Shown: positions 6,828 to 15,621 of the stretch, one piece after another | Layout of the letters: the number at the start of each line of letters is the position of its first letter | How positions within the stretch are numbered: the first letter of the stretch is position 1 | Assembly: GCA_964582265.1 (NCBI GenBank) | Contig: CAZOQT010000006.1 | Location: 1 to 47,462 of the forward strand | Length of the DNA stretch: 47,462 nucleotides | Source: JBAZYK01 sp964582265 | Lineage (GTDB): Bacteria > Patescibacteriota > Gracilibacteria > UBA1369 | Direction of reading: 5' to 3' | The notes under the pieces: model-generated | Database searches by the model: none | What the model was told of the DNA's origin: nothing | What the model saw: the letters and a program-made list of their open reading frames with translations, nothing else | Translations under genes and position numbers: made by a program

Positions 6828-8819
6828 ATGTCACTTAGAACACAGTATGAATTTCTTTTCGTCGGCAGAGACGAAGGGAGTTTTGTCGAGAATTATGCAT
6901 ATGATCTCGGCGAAGGAGGAGAAAATAGCGGAAAAATTTTTATAAATCTAGAGATTCAGAATAATTTGGCTCAGGCTGAAACTATTGGAGAAGTTATTTT
7001 TGATACTGTTCGTAAAGGATTTTATGCTGATTTAGAAAAAGATCCATATGGCCGCTTTGAAGATGCTTTAAAAGAAGTAAACAAAGCTTTGAATACAATG
7101 AAAAAAGAAAGTCCTTCCAATTATTTGGGGGTTCTTAATGTTTTGATCGCGGCGGTTGTTGGAAATAATTTATTTTTGACACAATGTGGTGATGCCGAAG
7201 CATATTTGGTTAGAAGGCGTTTTTGCAGTACTGTAAGCGAAGGACTATCTGATCCTAATTCGCAAGATTACTTTAGTAATATTGCAAGCGGCACTTTAGA
7301 AGTCGGTGATTTTATTTTGTTGAGTTCAACCAGGTTACTAAGATATTTGACTAAAAATGATCTTGGGAAAATTGCTTCCAGTCGCAATTTGATTGCTTCA
7401 CTTGGCGAACTTAAGGACTTCCTTTCAACTGAAGTGTTAAGTCGAATTGGTTTTGTTGGGATGGCGGCTATGGAACGAGCTCCTCAACTTTCTAATCAAG
7501 AAAAGGGTCAGGTGATTGCTCATTTAAGAAAAGAAGAGGAGTTCGCGGAAGCTGGAGTAGACAGAAGAAAGTCTATTAACGTGATGGTCTCTGATTTTGG
7601 AAAGCAAATGAAATCTTTGTATAGCGATCTAAAAAATCGTGTTAATTTTGATCGTTTACCAGAAAGGGGTCGTGTACTTAAAGGAAGAGCTTCTAATGGA
7701 ATGCAGAATTTGTTTTTGAGCAATTGGTCTAAAGATAAAATTATGGGTGCGCTAATTGCGGTTATTTTGATTTTTACTGTTGGAATTTGGTGGTTAAGAG
7801 GGAATGCAGAAGAACAAGATAAAATCAGCAAGTATAATGCTATCTTAAATAGTGTTCAGGAAACTATTGCGTCTGCAGAAACTACAGGGCAGTATGATAA
7901 AGAAAAGGCTGGGCAGATGTTGAATGACGCAGAACAAAAAGCAGTGGGGGTTTTAAATTCTGGTTATAACAGATCAAGAAGCACGGAATTGTTGACATCT
8001 ATTAAGCAGGAAAGAGATAAGTTGGATGGTGTTACGCGTGTTACTCCAAAAGTATTGGCGGATTTAAGCGTAAAGCGTCAAAATGTTAGCGCGCTGGGGT
8101 TACTTAATTTGAAGGGTAATTTATTTGCGTATGAATACAATGCTTTGTATCCGCTTTTGCTGGATAAAGTTCAGGATCCGCTGACAATTGATGATAACGA
8201 CAGTGTAATTAGCGCTTCTGCCTTTGACGATAAAGATTCACTAGTATTCTTTACTAAGGATGGTCGCGTTTTGGAATACAAAGATAAGCGAATTTCCGCG
8301 GTAACATCTATAGAGGGAGCTTATCATAAGGGGACTGCCATTCAAATGTATGGGAATAAACTTTATATTTTGGATTCTGCCAATAATCAAATTTGGAGAT
8401 ACCCAAGAAAGCGAGATCAGTTTGATACTGCTGAACAATATAATGTTGATGCAGATTTGAAAAATGGCGTAGCTTTTGCGATAGATAGTGATGTTTATGT
8501 TTTGAATAATGATGGAACAATGGTTAAGCTTTCAAGGGGGAATAAGCAAAATTTCCAAATTAAAAAGCAGCCAATTAATCCTTTAACAAATCCGGCAAAG
8601 ATTTTAACTGGCGTTGATATGAATCAGATATTTGTTTTGGAGCCATCAACTCATAGAGTTATGGTTTTCTATAAAGATGAAAATTCAAAAAATCTGATTT
8701 ACTCTCAGCAATATTTGTTCTCTGACCTGGATAAAGTTGTTGATTTCCAAGTTGATATAACTAGCAAAAAAATCTATTTACTAGATGCGACAAAGGTATA
8801 TCAATTTGACATGCAGTAG
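6828..8819 (+). CDS. PP2C-like (degenerate) domain protein with one TM and a C-terminal beta-propeller-like region
   Basis: The frame is open from 6747, but that would overlap the divergent gene; ATG 6828 (MSLRTQYEF) is the likely start, giving 663 residues. Residues 1-215 resemble the PP2C/SpoIIE phosphatase fold: a QCGDAEAYLVR strand (119-129) sits where PP2C has GDSRxY, and DFILLSSTRLLRYL (161-174) where it has LxSDG. The metal-binding aspartates of DGxGG and SDG are not evident, so activity is doubtful. A membrane helix spans about 305-323, a helical region 330-410, and 410-663 contains five or six blade-like repeats (for example NKLYILDSANNQIWRYP). The topology suggests an inside sensor or scaffold with an outside propeller. 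It converges on the deaminase gene, 15 bases away. Confidence 0.6.
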   Translation: MSLRTQYEFLFVGRDEGSFVENYAYDLGEGGENSGKIFINLEIQNNLAQAETIGEVIFDTVRKGFYADLEKDPYGRFEDALKEVNKALNTMKKESPSNYLGVLNVLIAAVVGNNLFLTQCGDAEAYLVRRRFCSTVSEGLSDPNSQDYFSNIASGTLEVGDFILLSSTRLLRYLTKNDLGKIASSRNLIASLGELKDFLSTEVLSRIGFVGMAAMERAPQLSNQEKGQVIAHLRKEEEFAEAGVDRRKSINVMVSDFGKQMKSLYSDLKNRVNFDRLPERGRVLKGRASNGMQNLFLSNWSKDKIMGALIAVILIFTVGIWWLRGNAEEQDKISKYNAILNSVQETIASAETTGQYDKEKAGQMLNDAEQKAVGVLNSGYNRSRSTELLTSIKQERDKLDGVTRVTPKVLADLSVKRQNVSALGLLNLKGNLFAYEYNALYPLLLDKVQDPLTIDDNDSVISASAFDDKDSLVFFTKDGRVLEYKDKRISAVTSIEGAYHKGTAIQMYGNKLYILDSANNQIWRYPRKRDQFDTAEQYNVDADLKNGVAFAIDSDVYVLNNDGTMVKLSRGNKQNFQIKKQPINPLTNPAKILTGVDMNQIFVLEPSTHRVMVFYKDENSKNLIYSQQYLFSDLDKVVDFQVDITSKKIYLLDATKVYQFDMQ

Positions 8820-8834
8820 ACAGAATAAATGTTT

Positions 8835-9323
8835 TTATATTGAGTGACTTTTTAGTCTGTCTGGATTCTTGAACTCTGTATTTGGGCCTTGTTCAACTTT
8901 AATGCCACTCGTTTTTAGGATGTCAAAATTAGGTAAAACGTCTGGATAACCTTCTTGATAAACAATCCGTTTAATTCCTGCGGCTGCTAGCATGCTGGAA
9001 CAGATTCGGCATGGATGTTTTGTAACGTAGGCGGTTGCGCCTTTAACGTTAATTCCTTTTTGGGCGGCTATTACCAGTGCCCATTGTTCTGCGCAAAGAC
9101 CATAACAAATTTCACGACGTGTGCCTGATGGTATTTTGAGTTTGTTGCGAATACAACCTGTTTTTATACAGTTATATCCAGGCATCCAATCGTTACAGTG
9201 TTTTACTAAAATTTCTCCTTTTTTTACTATTAGGCAGGCGATTTGGGCACGCAGACATTTGGCTTTTGGTTCAATTTTGTCTATTTGCTGCAAAAATTTT
9301 ATATCAGATTTGGTGATAGCCAT
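8835..9323 (-). CDS. ComEB/dCMP-deaminase-family cytidine deaminase
   Basis: A 162-residue zinc deaminase. The zinc and catalytic motif is CAEQ at 77-80 (Cys in place of the His common in dCMP deaminases, with Glu79 as proton shuttle), and the second motif is PCRIC at 104-108. The Cys-rich insert GYNCIKTGCIRN (49-60) is typical of the ComEB/dCMP branch. It would deaminate a cytosine nucleotide in pyrimidine salvage; the exact substrate is not proven. It is the last gene of the pta-ackA-AMP phosphorylase-R15P isomerase string and begins 16 bases after the isomerase. Confidence 0.82.
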   Translation of the reverse strand: MAITKSDIKFLQQIDKIEPKAKCLRAQIACLIVKKGEILVKHCNDWMPGYNCIKTGCIRNKLKIPSGTRREICYGLCAEQWALVIAAQKGINVKGATAYVTKHPCRICSSMLAAAGIKRIVYQEGYPDVLPNFDILKTSGIKVEQGPNTEFKNPDRLKSHSI

Positions 9324-9339
9324 TCTTTAATTTTTTAAA

Positions 9340-10233
9340 TTATTTCACTAGCCAAGGATATGCTTTTTGAACTTCCGTTACCAGTGTTTCTGGTTTAAAA
9401 ATTCCAAGTTCGGTAATAATTCCGGTGACAATGTCCGGGTTAACAATTTCGAAGGCTGGATTTTTAATGGTGATTCCAGCTGGCGCATCTGGCCAAACTT
9501 CTTTTGGATCGCGCTCTTCAATTACTTCTTCAGCTCCATTAATTGTTTCTGGATCGAATTTCCATGAGTTGGTGCAGGAATATGTTGGGACATTATTTTG
9601 ATGAGCAAATTCAGCAATCATGGTTGTGCCAATTTTGTTGTAGATCTTACCTTCGCTTGAGATGGCATCGCATCCAAACAAAAATAAATCTGCATCTTTC
9701 ATAAAAGTGCGGGCTGAGCTATCTACAAAATGTACTACTGGAATTCCCAGTTTCGCAATATTTTGCGCGGTTAAACGCCCTTGAAATTTAGGTCTGGTTT
9801 CGGTGTTGTAGACTGTAAATTTTTTACCTTCTTTTAAGGCTTGCGCGCAAATATCTTCTACAGTAGAGGAGTGGCAATGTGTAAAAACCACCATTCCATC
9901 TTTAATTTTTTTTGCGCCAAATTCCGCGATTTTTTGTTTGGATTGTTTAAAGTAATTAATTACATAATCTGTGACATTTGGATTTTGCTGATAATTTTGC
10001 AAACAATATTTTAGCGCGTTTCTGAGTGCTGGTTCGGTTGCGCGAGTAGCGGCAAGTTCTTGATAGGCTTGCTGTAAAATCGTGGCGCGGTTGGCAGCTT
10101 GCGTTGGGTCAACCTCAAAGGTTTGGGTTTCAGCCAATTTAAGCGCGAAAGCTTCAACTGCGGCAATAGCAATTTTTTCAGCTCCCTGTATTTTGAGAGA
10201 TTTTATGCCGTCGATGATTTCTTGGTAAGTCAT
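9340..10233 (-). CDS. ribose-1,5-bisphosphate isomerase (eIF2B-alpha-like)
   Basis: A 297-residue member of the eIF2B/MTNA family, converting ribose-1,5-bisphosphate to ribulose-1,5-bisphosphate. Key motifs: FTHCHSST (117-124) with Cys120, ETRPKFQGR (145-153), FGCDAI (186-191) with Asp189, and YNKIGT (198-203). The Cys-Asp pair is 69 residues apart, as recalled for the catalytic pair of the archaeal (Thermococcus) enzyme. The neighbouring AMP phosphorylase makes its substrate, which separates it from methylthioribose-1-phosphate isomerase. The product is the RuBisCO substrate; no RuBisCO gene is in the window. It starts 3 bases after the phosphorylase stop. Confidence 0.9.
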   Translation of the reverse strand: MTYQEIIDGIKSLKIQGAEKIAIAAVEAFALKLAETQTFEVDPTQAANRATILQQAYQELAATRATEPALRNALKYCLQNYQQNPNVTDYVINYFKQSKQKIAEFGAKKIKDGMVVFTHCHSSTVEDICAQALKEGKKFTVYNTETRPKFQGRLTAQNIAKLGIPVVHFVDSSARTFMKDADLFLFGCDAISSEGKIYNKIGTTMIAEFAHQNNVPTYSCTNSWKFDPETINGAEEVIEERDPKEVWPDAPAGITIKNPAFEIVNPDIVTGIITELGIFKPETLVTEVQKAYPWLVK

Positions 10234-10236
10234 GTT

Positions 10237-11724
10237 TTACTTTATTAAATAAACTGCGTTTGCATCAACGTACTCCAGGGTGTTACTTAGGCGTTCTTTG
10301 TTTTCGGCATAAAGCGTGAATAATGTGTCACCTTTTTTAACTTTTTCGCCGATTTTTTTGTGTACAAATAGTCCGGCTCCTGGGTTAATTGGGGCTCCGG
10401 CAAGACGTGCGTAGCGAGAGATAAGTTTATTATTAATGGCTGTGATGGTTCCAGCTTTTGGAGCTTTTACATCGTATGTCAATGTGCCTACTTTTAGTGG
10501 AATGTGGCTTTTGCCTTGTGCGGCAATGATTTCCAGCATTTTTTTGTAAGCTTTGCCAGATACCAACGCTTCACGGGCCATTTCTGCACCTTGTCCTTTT
10601 TTTGCTTTGCCTGTCATTTCCAACATTACGCCACAAAGCCAGATGGTTTTTTTAACTAAATCCTGTGGAGCATCTGGTTCCATTTTTAATACTTTAAGGA
10701 TGTCCAATGCTTCTAGAATTGGGCCAACACCATTGCCGATTGGTTGGCTTCCATCAGTTAAAACTACATGAACATTCATGCCCAGCATTTTACCAATTTT
10801 CTCGAATTTTTCTTTTAGCGGCTCTGCGTCTTTAGCATTTTTAACTTTAACGTCTGGGCCATAAGGAATATCAATCAGAACATGTGTAGCGGAAACAGAA
10901 TGTTTTTTTGCTAAAATAGAGGCAAGTAGCATGCCCTGTGGGTCAAGGCTCATGGGATTTCTAACTTTGATGAGCTTGTCATCTGCTGCGGCAATATCTA
11001 CGCCTCCACCCCAAGTAATAAAGCCTCCTACTTTCATGGCGATTTTCATTAGTTTGTCGGCACTATTAGTTACTTTGCAGAAAACTTCCATGGTGTCGGC
11101 TGTTCCTGCCGGGCTGGTAATGGCACGTGAAGATGTTTTTGGCATGCGCAGGCCAAGAGAAGTCATGATCGGCACGGCAAGCATGGTTGAACGGTTACCT
11201 GGTACTCCGCCAATACAGTGTTTATCAACAACGATTTTGTCTTTAAAGATTAACTTTCCTCCGTTATTAACAATGGATTTGGTAAGGGCTACAGTTTCTG
11301 CGTCTGACATTCCTCTAGTGTAGCAGCCAGAAACAAAGTAAGTCATTTCGATTTCGGAAAGTTTTTCGGCAACAATGTCTTTAACAATACAGTCGATTTC
11401 TTCTGGAGTTAATTCTTTTCCATCCAGTTTAGAGCGGATATAAATTACGGATTTTGGACGATCAGCAATGGCTGCGGAAATACGGCGATCACCTTTTGCG
11501 ATCTTCAGTTTTTCCCATGTCTCCATATAAAGGCCAATTTCGCCTTCTTTAAGTTCATGATTTTCTATAACATCCAAAATCGCTACAACTTCGTTTCGAC
11601 CGTTTTTTAAAAAGATACGATCAGAAGGATGCAGATCTAGTTTGTGTGCAGTCGCTTTATTAAGTAGTGCAATGTATTTGTTTCCCACACGGATGTGTAT
11701 TTTTTTTGGTTTTAGGTAGTACAT
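10237..11724 (-). CDS. AMP phosphorylase (archaeal-type, thymidine phosphorylase superfamily)
   Basis: A 495-residue enzyme, close to the ~500 residues of archaeal AMP phosphorylases and longer than the ~435 of bacterial thymidine phosphorylase because of an N-terminal domain (about 1-85). Motifs: KHCIGGVPGNRST (168-180) for phosphate binding and SSRAITSPAGTADTMEV (198-214). It splits AMP and phosphate into adenine and ribose-1,5-bisphosphate, the first step of AMP degradation through RuBisCO known from archaea and many CPR bacteria. It lies between ackA and the R15P isomerase. An AT-rich repeat abuts its ATG. Confidence 0.92.
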   Translation of the reverse strand: MYYLKPKKIHIRVGNKYIALLNKATAHKLDLHPSDRIFLKNGRNEVVAILDVIENHELKEGEIGLYMETWEKLKIAKGDRRISAAIADRPKSVIYIRSKLDGKELTPEEIDCIVKDIVAEKLSEIEMTYFVSGCYTRGMSDAETVALTKSIVNNGGKLIFKDKIVVDKHCIGGVPGNRSTMLAVPIMTSLGLRMPKTSSRAITSPAGTADTMEVFCKVTNSADKLMKIAMKVGGFITWGGGVDIAAADDKLIKVRNPMSLDPQGMLLASILAKKHSVSATHVLIDIPYGPDVKVKNAKDAEPLKEKFEKIGKMLGMNVHVVLTDGSQPIGNGVGPILEALDILKVLKMEPDAPQDLVKKTIWLCGVMLEMTGKAKKGQGAEMAREALVSGKAYKKMLEIIAAQGKSHIPLKVGTLTYDVKAPKAGTITAINNKLISRYARLAGAPINPGAGLFVHKKIGEKVKKGDTLFTLYAENKERLSNTLEYVDANAVYLIK

Positions 11725-11755
11725 GTTAATTAAATAATTAATAATTAGTAATTAG
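11725..11755 (-). repeat. AT-rich start-codon-proximal repeat, copy 3
   Basis: TAATTA-type units (GTTAATTAAATAATTAATAA on the plus strand) filling the whole gap between the ackA stop and the ATG of the AMP phosphorylase. The ackA stop codon lies inside the element. Confidence 0.7.
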
Positions 11756-12969
11756 TTTTTTTTGGGAGCTTGGGTTTTGATGCGCTTGATTAGCGCTAGT
11801 GTTTCTATCGCGATTTGTTTTTCTTCGTTGGTTGGAATTACAAATACGCGGATTTTGCTTTTTGCTCTGGTAATTTCTGTGGCGTTTTTTTTGTTTTTTG
11901 GGGGGTCAAGTTGCAATCCTAAGTGCGTTAAATAATGACAAATTTCACTGCGCATATACCAGGCATTTTGGCCGATGCCACCGGTAAAAGTTATGGCATC
12001 AAGGCCGTTCATGGCTGCGGCGTAGCTGCCAATGTATTTTGCAATCTTGTAGCATAGAATTTGGAACGCTCTAGCTACCTTGGGATTTTTTTGATTGGCT
12101 CTTAAAGTCCTTACATCTGTGCTTATTCCGGTTAAGCCAAGTAGTCCAGATTGTTTATTTAACATTTTGGCAATTTCGGCCGGTTGCATTTTATGTTGTT
12201 CAATTAGATGCAAGACTATGGCTGGGTCAATATCACCGCTGCGGCTGCCCATGGGGACGCCTTCAAGTGGTGTAAAACCCATGCTGGTATCAATTGATTT
12301 TCCGTTAACTATTGCGGCCAAACTTGATCCATTGCCCAAATGGCAGGTGATAATTTTGCTGCGTGATTTAGTAGTTTTATTTGAGCTTTGCTTTAATAGT
12401 TTAAGCGTTTCTGCACTTATGTATTTGTGGCTAGTGCCATGAAAGCCGTAACGGCGAATGTGATGTTTTGTGTAGCATTCTAAAGGAAGCGCATAAAGAT
12501 AAGCTTTCTCTGGCATGGTTTGATGAAATGCTGTATCAAAAACTGCGATTTGCTTTGCATGTGGTAAAAGTTTTTTGCAGGCAATTAATCCTGATAAATT
12601 TGGTGGATTATGGAGTGGTGCCAAGGCACAAAGTCTTTCAATTTCGGCTTGTACATTGGGGGTTACAACAGTTGCTTCTCTATATTTTTCACCTCCGTGC
12701 ACAACTCTATGTCCAATTGCCTTTATTTCTTTAAGTGATTTTAAGATTTTTTGTTCCAGAATTTTTTTAAGACTGAATTCCAGTGCTTGATGATGATCTT
12801 TGATTTTTACAGCGATACAGGTTTCAACTCCATTTATTTCATCACGGAAAACACAATTATTTAAATTTACGGCATCTACAACGCCTTTATAAAGGCAATG
12901 CCAGCCATTGCTTTCCATTAGCTGGAATTTTAAAGAAGATGATCCTGAATTTATAACAAGTATTTTCAT
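11752..12969 (-). CDS. ackA: acetate kinase
   Basis: A 405-residue enzyme (family usually ~400) making ATP and acetate from acetyl phosphate and ADP. The N-terminal INSGSSSLKFQL (6-17) is the acetokinase signature with Asn and Ser residues for substrate binding. Other family blocks are VVHGGEKY, FDTAFHQTMP, RRYGFHGTSH and the phosphate-binding LGNGSSLAA. ITFTGGIGQNA near the C-terminus forms part of the ATP site. It starts one base after the pta stop, so the two are coupled and give substrate-level ATP from acetyl-CoA. Confidence 0.97.
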   Translation of the reverse strand: MKILVINSGSSSLKFQLMESNGWHCLYKGVVDAVNLNNCVFRDEINGVETCIAVKIKDHHQALEFSLKKILEQKILKSLKEIKAIGHRVVHGGEKYREATVVTPNVQAEIERLCALAPLHNPPNLSGLIACKKLLPHAKQIAVFDTAFHQTMPEKAYLYALPLECYTKHHIRRYGFHGTSHKYISAETLKLLKQSSNKTTKSRSKIITCHLGNGSSLAAIVNGKSIDTSMGFTPLEGVPMGSRSGDIDPAIVLHLIEQHKMQPAEIAKMLNKQSGLLGLTGISTDVRTLRANQKNPKVARAFQILCYKIAKYIGSYAAAMNGLDAITFTGGIGQNAWYMRSEICHYLTHLGLQLDPPKNKKNATEITRAKSKIRVFVIPTNEEKQIAIETLALIKRIKTQAPKKN

Positions 12970-12970
12970 T

Positions 12971-14068
12971 TTAGTTTGTTTTTGAGGCCAATAATTCAGT
13001 TTTTGAGCCGCTATTTAAAGCCAATAAGGCTGGATCTTTGTGTGGACGAACAATTTCGTGCATGGCTTCTGGTTTGATTTCGTAATTTACTTCTTGCGCT
13101 TCACACGCGGTAAAGGCTGCAAGATCGGCAATATCATGAAAGCTGCAACCTCTAGAAAGGTCATTCACCGGTTTTTTTAGACCTTGCAAAATTGGGCCAA
13201 TGGCTTTTGCGCCAGCTAATCTCTCTACCAATTTGTAAGCAATATTTCCGGCTTGTAGGTCTGGAAAAATTAAAATATTCGCATCACCTTTAACTAGGCT
13301 TTTAGGAAATTTTTTGGCGCATACTTCCGGGACAAGGGCTGCATCAACCTGCATTTCTCCTTCTACAATTAAATTTGGTCGACGATATTTAACCATTTGG
13401 GTGGCTTCTTTTACCTTATCTGCCTGAGGATGTTTGGCCGAACCATTCGTAGAAAAAGAAAGCATGGCAATTTTTGGTTCTATGCCAAAACGTAATGCTG
13501 TTTCGGCTGTATCCAAAGCAATGTCAGCCAGTTCATGCGAATTTGGTTCGATATTTACGGCGCAATCGGCAAATAATAGTAAGCGATTTTCAAGCACCAT
13601 AAAGAAAATGCCGGAAACCTTATGAAATTTTTCTTTGGTTTTAATAATTTGCAGCGCTGGGCGGACTGTGTCTGCAGTTGTACCTACGGCACCAGAAATC
13701 ATACCGTCAGCATCATCCATTTGGACTGCCATAACGCCAAAGTAATCGTGATTTTTCAAAAGTTCTAATGCCTGGTCTTTGGTTAGGCCTTTATCTTTGC
13801 GGGCGTTTACAAGTTCTTCCGTGTATTTTTCCAGATATCTTGGATCTTCACGGTCAATAAACTCAACTTTACTCCAATCTATGTTCAGTCCTAAATTGGA
13901 GGCCTGAGCCTTAATTATTTCCGCCTTGCCCAGCAGTATAGGTCTTGCTGTTTGTTCATTTAAAATAACCTCTACAGCTTTAAGTGTGCGATCATCAAAG
14001 CTTTCTGGGAAAACAATTCTTTTTTGAAGATTTTTAGCTTTAGCTTTTATGATATTTAGGAAGTCCAT
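12971..14068 (-). CDS. pta: phosphate acetyltransferase
   Basis: A 365-residue single-domain enzyme converting acetyl-CoA and phosphate to acetyl phosphate. Conserved blocks are KRIVFPES (16-23), the MQDDADGMISGAVGTTADTVRPAL-like region around 115-138, MLSFSTNGSA and the C-terminal NDLSRGCSFHDI. It is the first gene of the pta-ackA-AMP phosphorylase-R15P isomerase-deaminase string. An extended -10 (TGCTATAAT on the minus strand, near 14090-14098) lies about 25 bases upstream of the ATG, so this is probably the operon's promoter. Confidence 0.95.
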   Translation of the reverse strand: MDFLNIIKAKAKNLQKRIVFPESFDDRTLKAVEVILNEQTARPILLGKAEIIKAQASNLGLNIDWSKVEFIDREDPRYLEKYTEELVNARKDKGLTKDQALELLKNHDYFGVMAVQMDDADGMISGAVGTTADTVRPALQIIKTKEKFHKVSGIFFMVLENRLLLFADCAVNIEPNSHELADIALDTAETALRFGIEPKIAMLSFSTNGSAKHPQADKVKEATQMVKYRRPNLIVEGEMQVDAALVPEVCAKKFPKSLVKGDANILIFPDLQAGNIAYKLVERLAGAKAIGPILQGLKKPVNDLSRGCSFHDIADLAAFTACEAQEVNYEIKPEAMHEIVRPHKDPALLALNSGSKTELLASKTN

Positions 14069-14089
14069 GCTTTTGGTTTTTATTTTTAT

Positions 14090-14098
14090 ATATTATAG
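14090..14098 (-). promoter_or_regulatory. extended -10 promoter element upstream of pta
   Basis: TGC-TATAAT on the minus strand. No good -35 lies 16-18 bases upstream, but the TGn extension can compensate. The same TGCTATAAT string is used upstream of the pilin-like cluster. Confidence 0.45.
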
Positions 14099-14134
14099 CA
14101 CTTTTTGGCCTTTCCTAAAAGTTAAAACCGTTTT

Positions 14135-14845
14135 TTAGCTCTTTAGCGCGAATTTTTTGTAAGTAGCTGTTATCAGCATGTAAGTAATGATCGTAAATAG
14201 CTTCCACCAGGGCAAATCCAGACTTACAATGTGAATTTTGTTTTCTTTGATGGCTTTAAAAATGGCAGGCACGTTTTTTTCTGCTTCCACAATGGAATAC
14301 GTCATATTCAAATATTTTAGAATATGGTTGTCTGCGGTTCCAACCAGTGGCTTTTTATATTTTTCGGCTATTGCGACAGCTTTTTCATTGTATTGATTGA
14401 GTTTTTTTGAGTGATACCAGGAATATTCAATCGCATCAAAAAGGTCGATGTGCTTTTCTAGGTCTTTTTTTAGGCAAATTGGCCCCGGGTAATAAGGATG
14501 TGCGGCAATCACCAAAATATTTGGATGAGTTTTGCGATAAGTTTTTAGGTCTTCAAAACTATTAATATTTTGAGCCTGGATATCGGCATTTACAATTACA
14601 ACATGTTTGCCGTGGATGCTTTTTTCGATCGCTGGAATTAGTAAGATGCGTTTTTTCTCTGCATATTTTTGTAAGTTTTCGTCAAAAATCAAAACGTTGT
14701 GACAGGTGATGGCCAAGACTTCATAACCAAGTCGGGCGGCTTCATCAATCAATTCAGTTTCGGTGTGTTTAATGTTATCGATAGGGTCTTTTTTGGTGTG
14801 AAGATGAAATTGAATTTTTAGCTTTGGCATAGGAAAGTCGCGCAT
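14135..14845 (-). CDS. PHP-superfamily metal-dependent phosphoesterase-like protein
   Basis: A 236-residue PHP-fold protein. The metal-ligand motifs appear in the expected order: HLHTKKD (about 14-20), ITCHN (48-52), Glu in PAIEKS (about 72), AAHPYYPG (about 114-121) and GTADNH (about 192-197). PHP proteins hydrolyse phosphoesters or small phosphate compounds; the substrate is unknown. The C-terminal ~24 residues are unusually hydrophobic and aromatic and might touch the membrane. A start at Met6 (14830, MPKLKIQF) is equally possible, since neither ATG has a Shine-Dalgarno sequence. It lies upstream of pta on the same strand. Confidence 0.78.
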   Translation of the reverse strand: MRDFPMPKLKIQFHLHTKKDPIDNIKHTETELIDEAARLGYEVLAITCHNVLIFDENLQKYAEKKRILLIPAIEKSIHGKHVVIVNADIQAQNINSFEDLKTYRKTHPNILVIAAHPYYPGPICLKKDLEKHIDLFDAIEYSWYHSKKLNQYNEKAVAIAEKYKKPLVGTADNHILKYLNMTYSIVEAEKNVPAIFKAIKENKIHIVSLDLPWWKLFTIITYMLITATYKKFALKS

Positions 14846-14854
14846 TAAAGATTA

Positions 14855-14872
14855 CCCCTTCTAAAAAAGGGG
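14855..14872 (-). terminator. hairpin between the lipoprotein and PHP genes
   Basis: CCCCTT-(6)-AAGGGG, a perfect 6-bp stem just upstream of the PHP start. The T-run after it on the minus strand is poor, so it may only attenuate transcription. Confidence 0.35.
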
Positions 14873-14891
14873 ATTCAAAAGATGTGTCTTT

Positions 14892-15170
14892 TTATTGACT
14901 TAGTTTTTTTACAGCGTCACTGGCATCCTGAATTTTTTTGCCGGCGTCTTGTAAATCTTGAACTTTTTGATCTATTTTTTGTTTAGTTTGAATGATTTGG
15001 GTTTTTGTAGATTGAGCTTGCTGAGAAGCTTCATTTACAAGTGTTTCTCCGGATTTTCTTAAGTTCTGTGCTTGTTCCTGCATTTGGTTGCATCCGCTTA
15101 GAGCGATTAATGCTAAAATGCTGACTATTGTGAATTTTACTGAGTTTGTGAAAATTGGTTTTGTTTTCAT
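14892..15170 (-). CDS. small lipoprotein with coiled coil
   Basis: A 92-residue secreted lipoprotein: a basic N-terminus, hydrophobic core (about 13-24) and lipobox LSGC with Cys27. The mature part is almost entirely charged/Gln-rich helix of probable coiled-coil type with 'Q-Q/D-A' periodicity. Function unknown; the shape recalls small murein-associated lipoproteins, but no specific homology is claimed. Its ATG overlaps the stop of the upstream zinc-ribbon-like gene (ATGA), showing coupling. Confidence 0.72.
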   Translation of the reverse strand: MKTKPIFTNSVKFTIVSILALIALSGCNQMQEQAQNLRKSGETLVNEASQQAQSTKTQIIQTKQKIDQKVQDLQDAGKKIQDASDAVKKLSQ

Positions 15171-15517
15171 GATATAAATAATTCTTTAAAATCTCCGTTA
15201 AATTGATTTAGAAAATTATGCATGTCCAGAATTTCATTTTTGCTTATTTCGCCGTGATAGGCGTATTCTGGCGCTTGTTCTGTAGAAGTCTTGATGTTTG
15301 TATCTTTTAGACTCCCTTTTTCTTGTTGTTGATTTACGATTGCTACGTGAACTAAAAGCTGATTTGAGCAATGAAAGCAGTTCATTTGTAGAAGTGCTTC
15401 ATTTTGATAAGTAGAAATAACCTGCATATTTTCATTAGCAAATTTCTTTTTGCAGGTGTGGCAGGCGATCTCTTTTTTTAGATGTTTAACAATTTGTTGG
15501 AGTTCCGAAAAATTCAT
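15167..15517 (-). CDS. protein of unknown function with two CxxC pairs (zinc-ribbon-like)
   Basis: A 116-residue cytoplasmic protein. CHTC (about 19-22) and CFHC (about 47-50) are spaced as in a zinc ribbon, with a short beta-like stretch between them. The C-terminal half is helical and polar. No family recognised. It heads a two-gene unit with the lipoprotein. The gap upstream (15518-15621) contains an imperfect hairpin, TCCGGG/CCCGGA (15552-15572), without a T-run. Confidence 0.65.
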   Translation of the reverse strand: MNFSELQQIVKHLKKEIACHTCKKKFANENMQVISTYQNEALLQMNCFHCSNQLLVHVAIVNQQQEKGSLKDTNIKTSTEQAPEYAYHGEISKNEILDMHNFLNQFNGDFKELFIS

Positions 15518-15621
15518 AGGCTTCTCTTAAAGGGTTCAATTGCGACCTAAGTCCGGGTCAATCATGCCCGGAAAATTTAGGGTTGTAAAGGTTTGTAGCT
15601 TTCTTTGAGTTGCGTTTTTGA

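Noticed and set aside
15552..15572. Intrinsic terminator upstream of the zinc-ribbon-like gene
   Set aside because: There is a 6-bp GC stem but no T-run on the 3' side in the transcribed (minus) direction.
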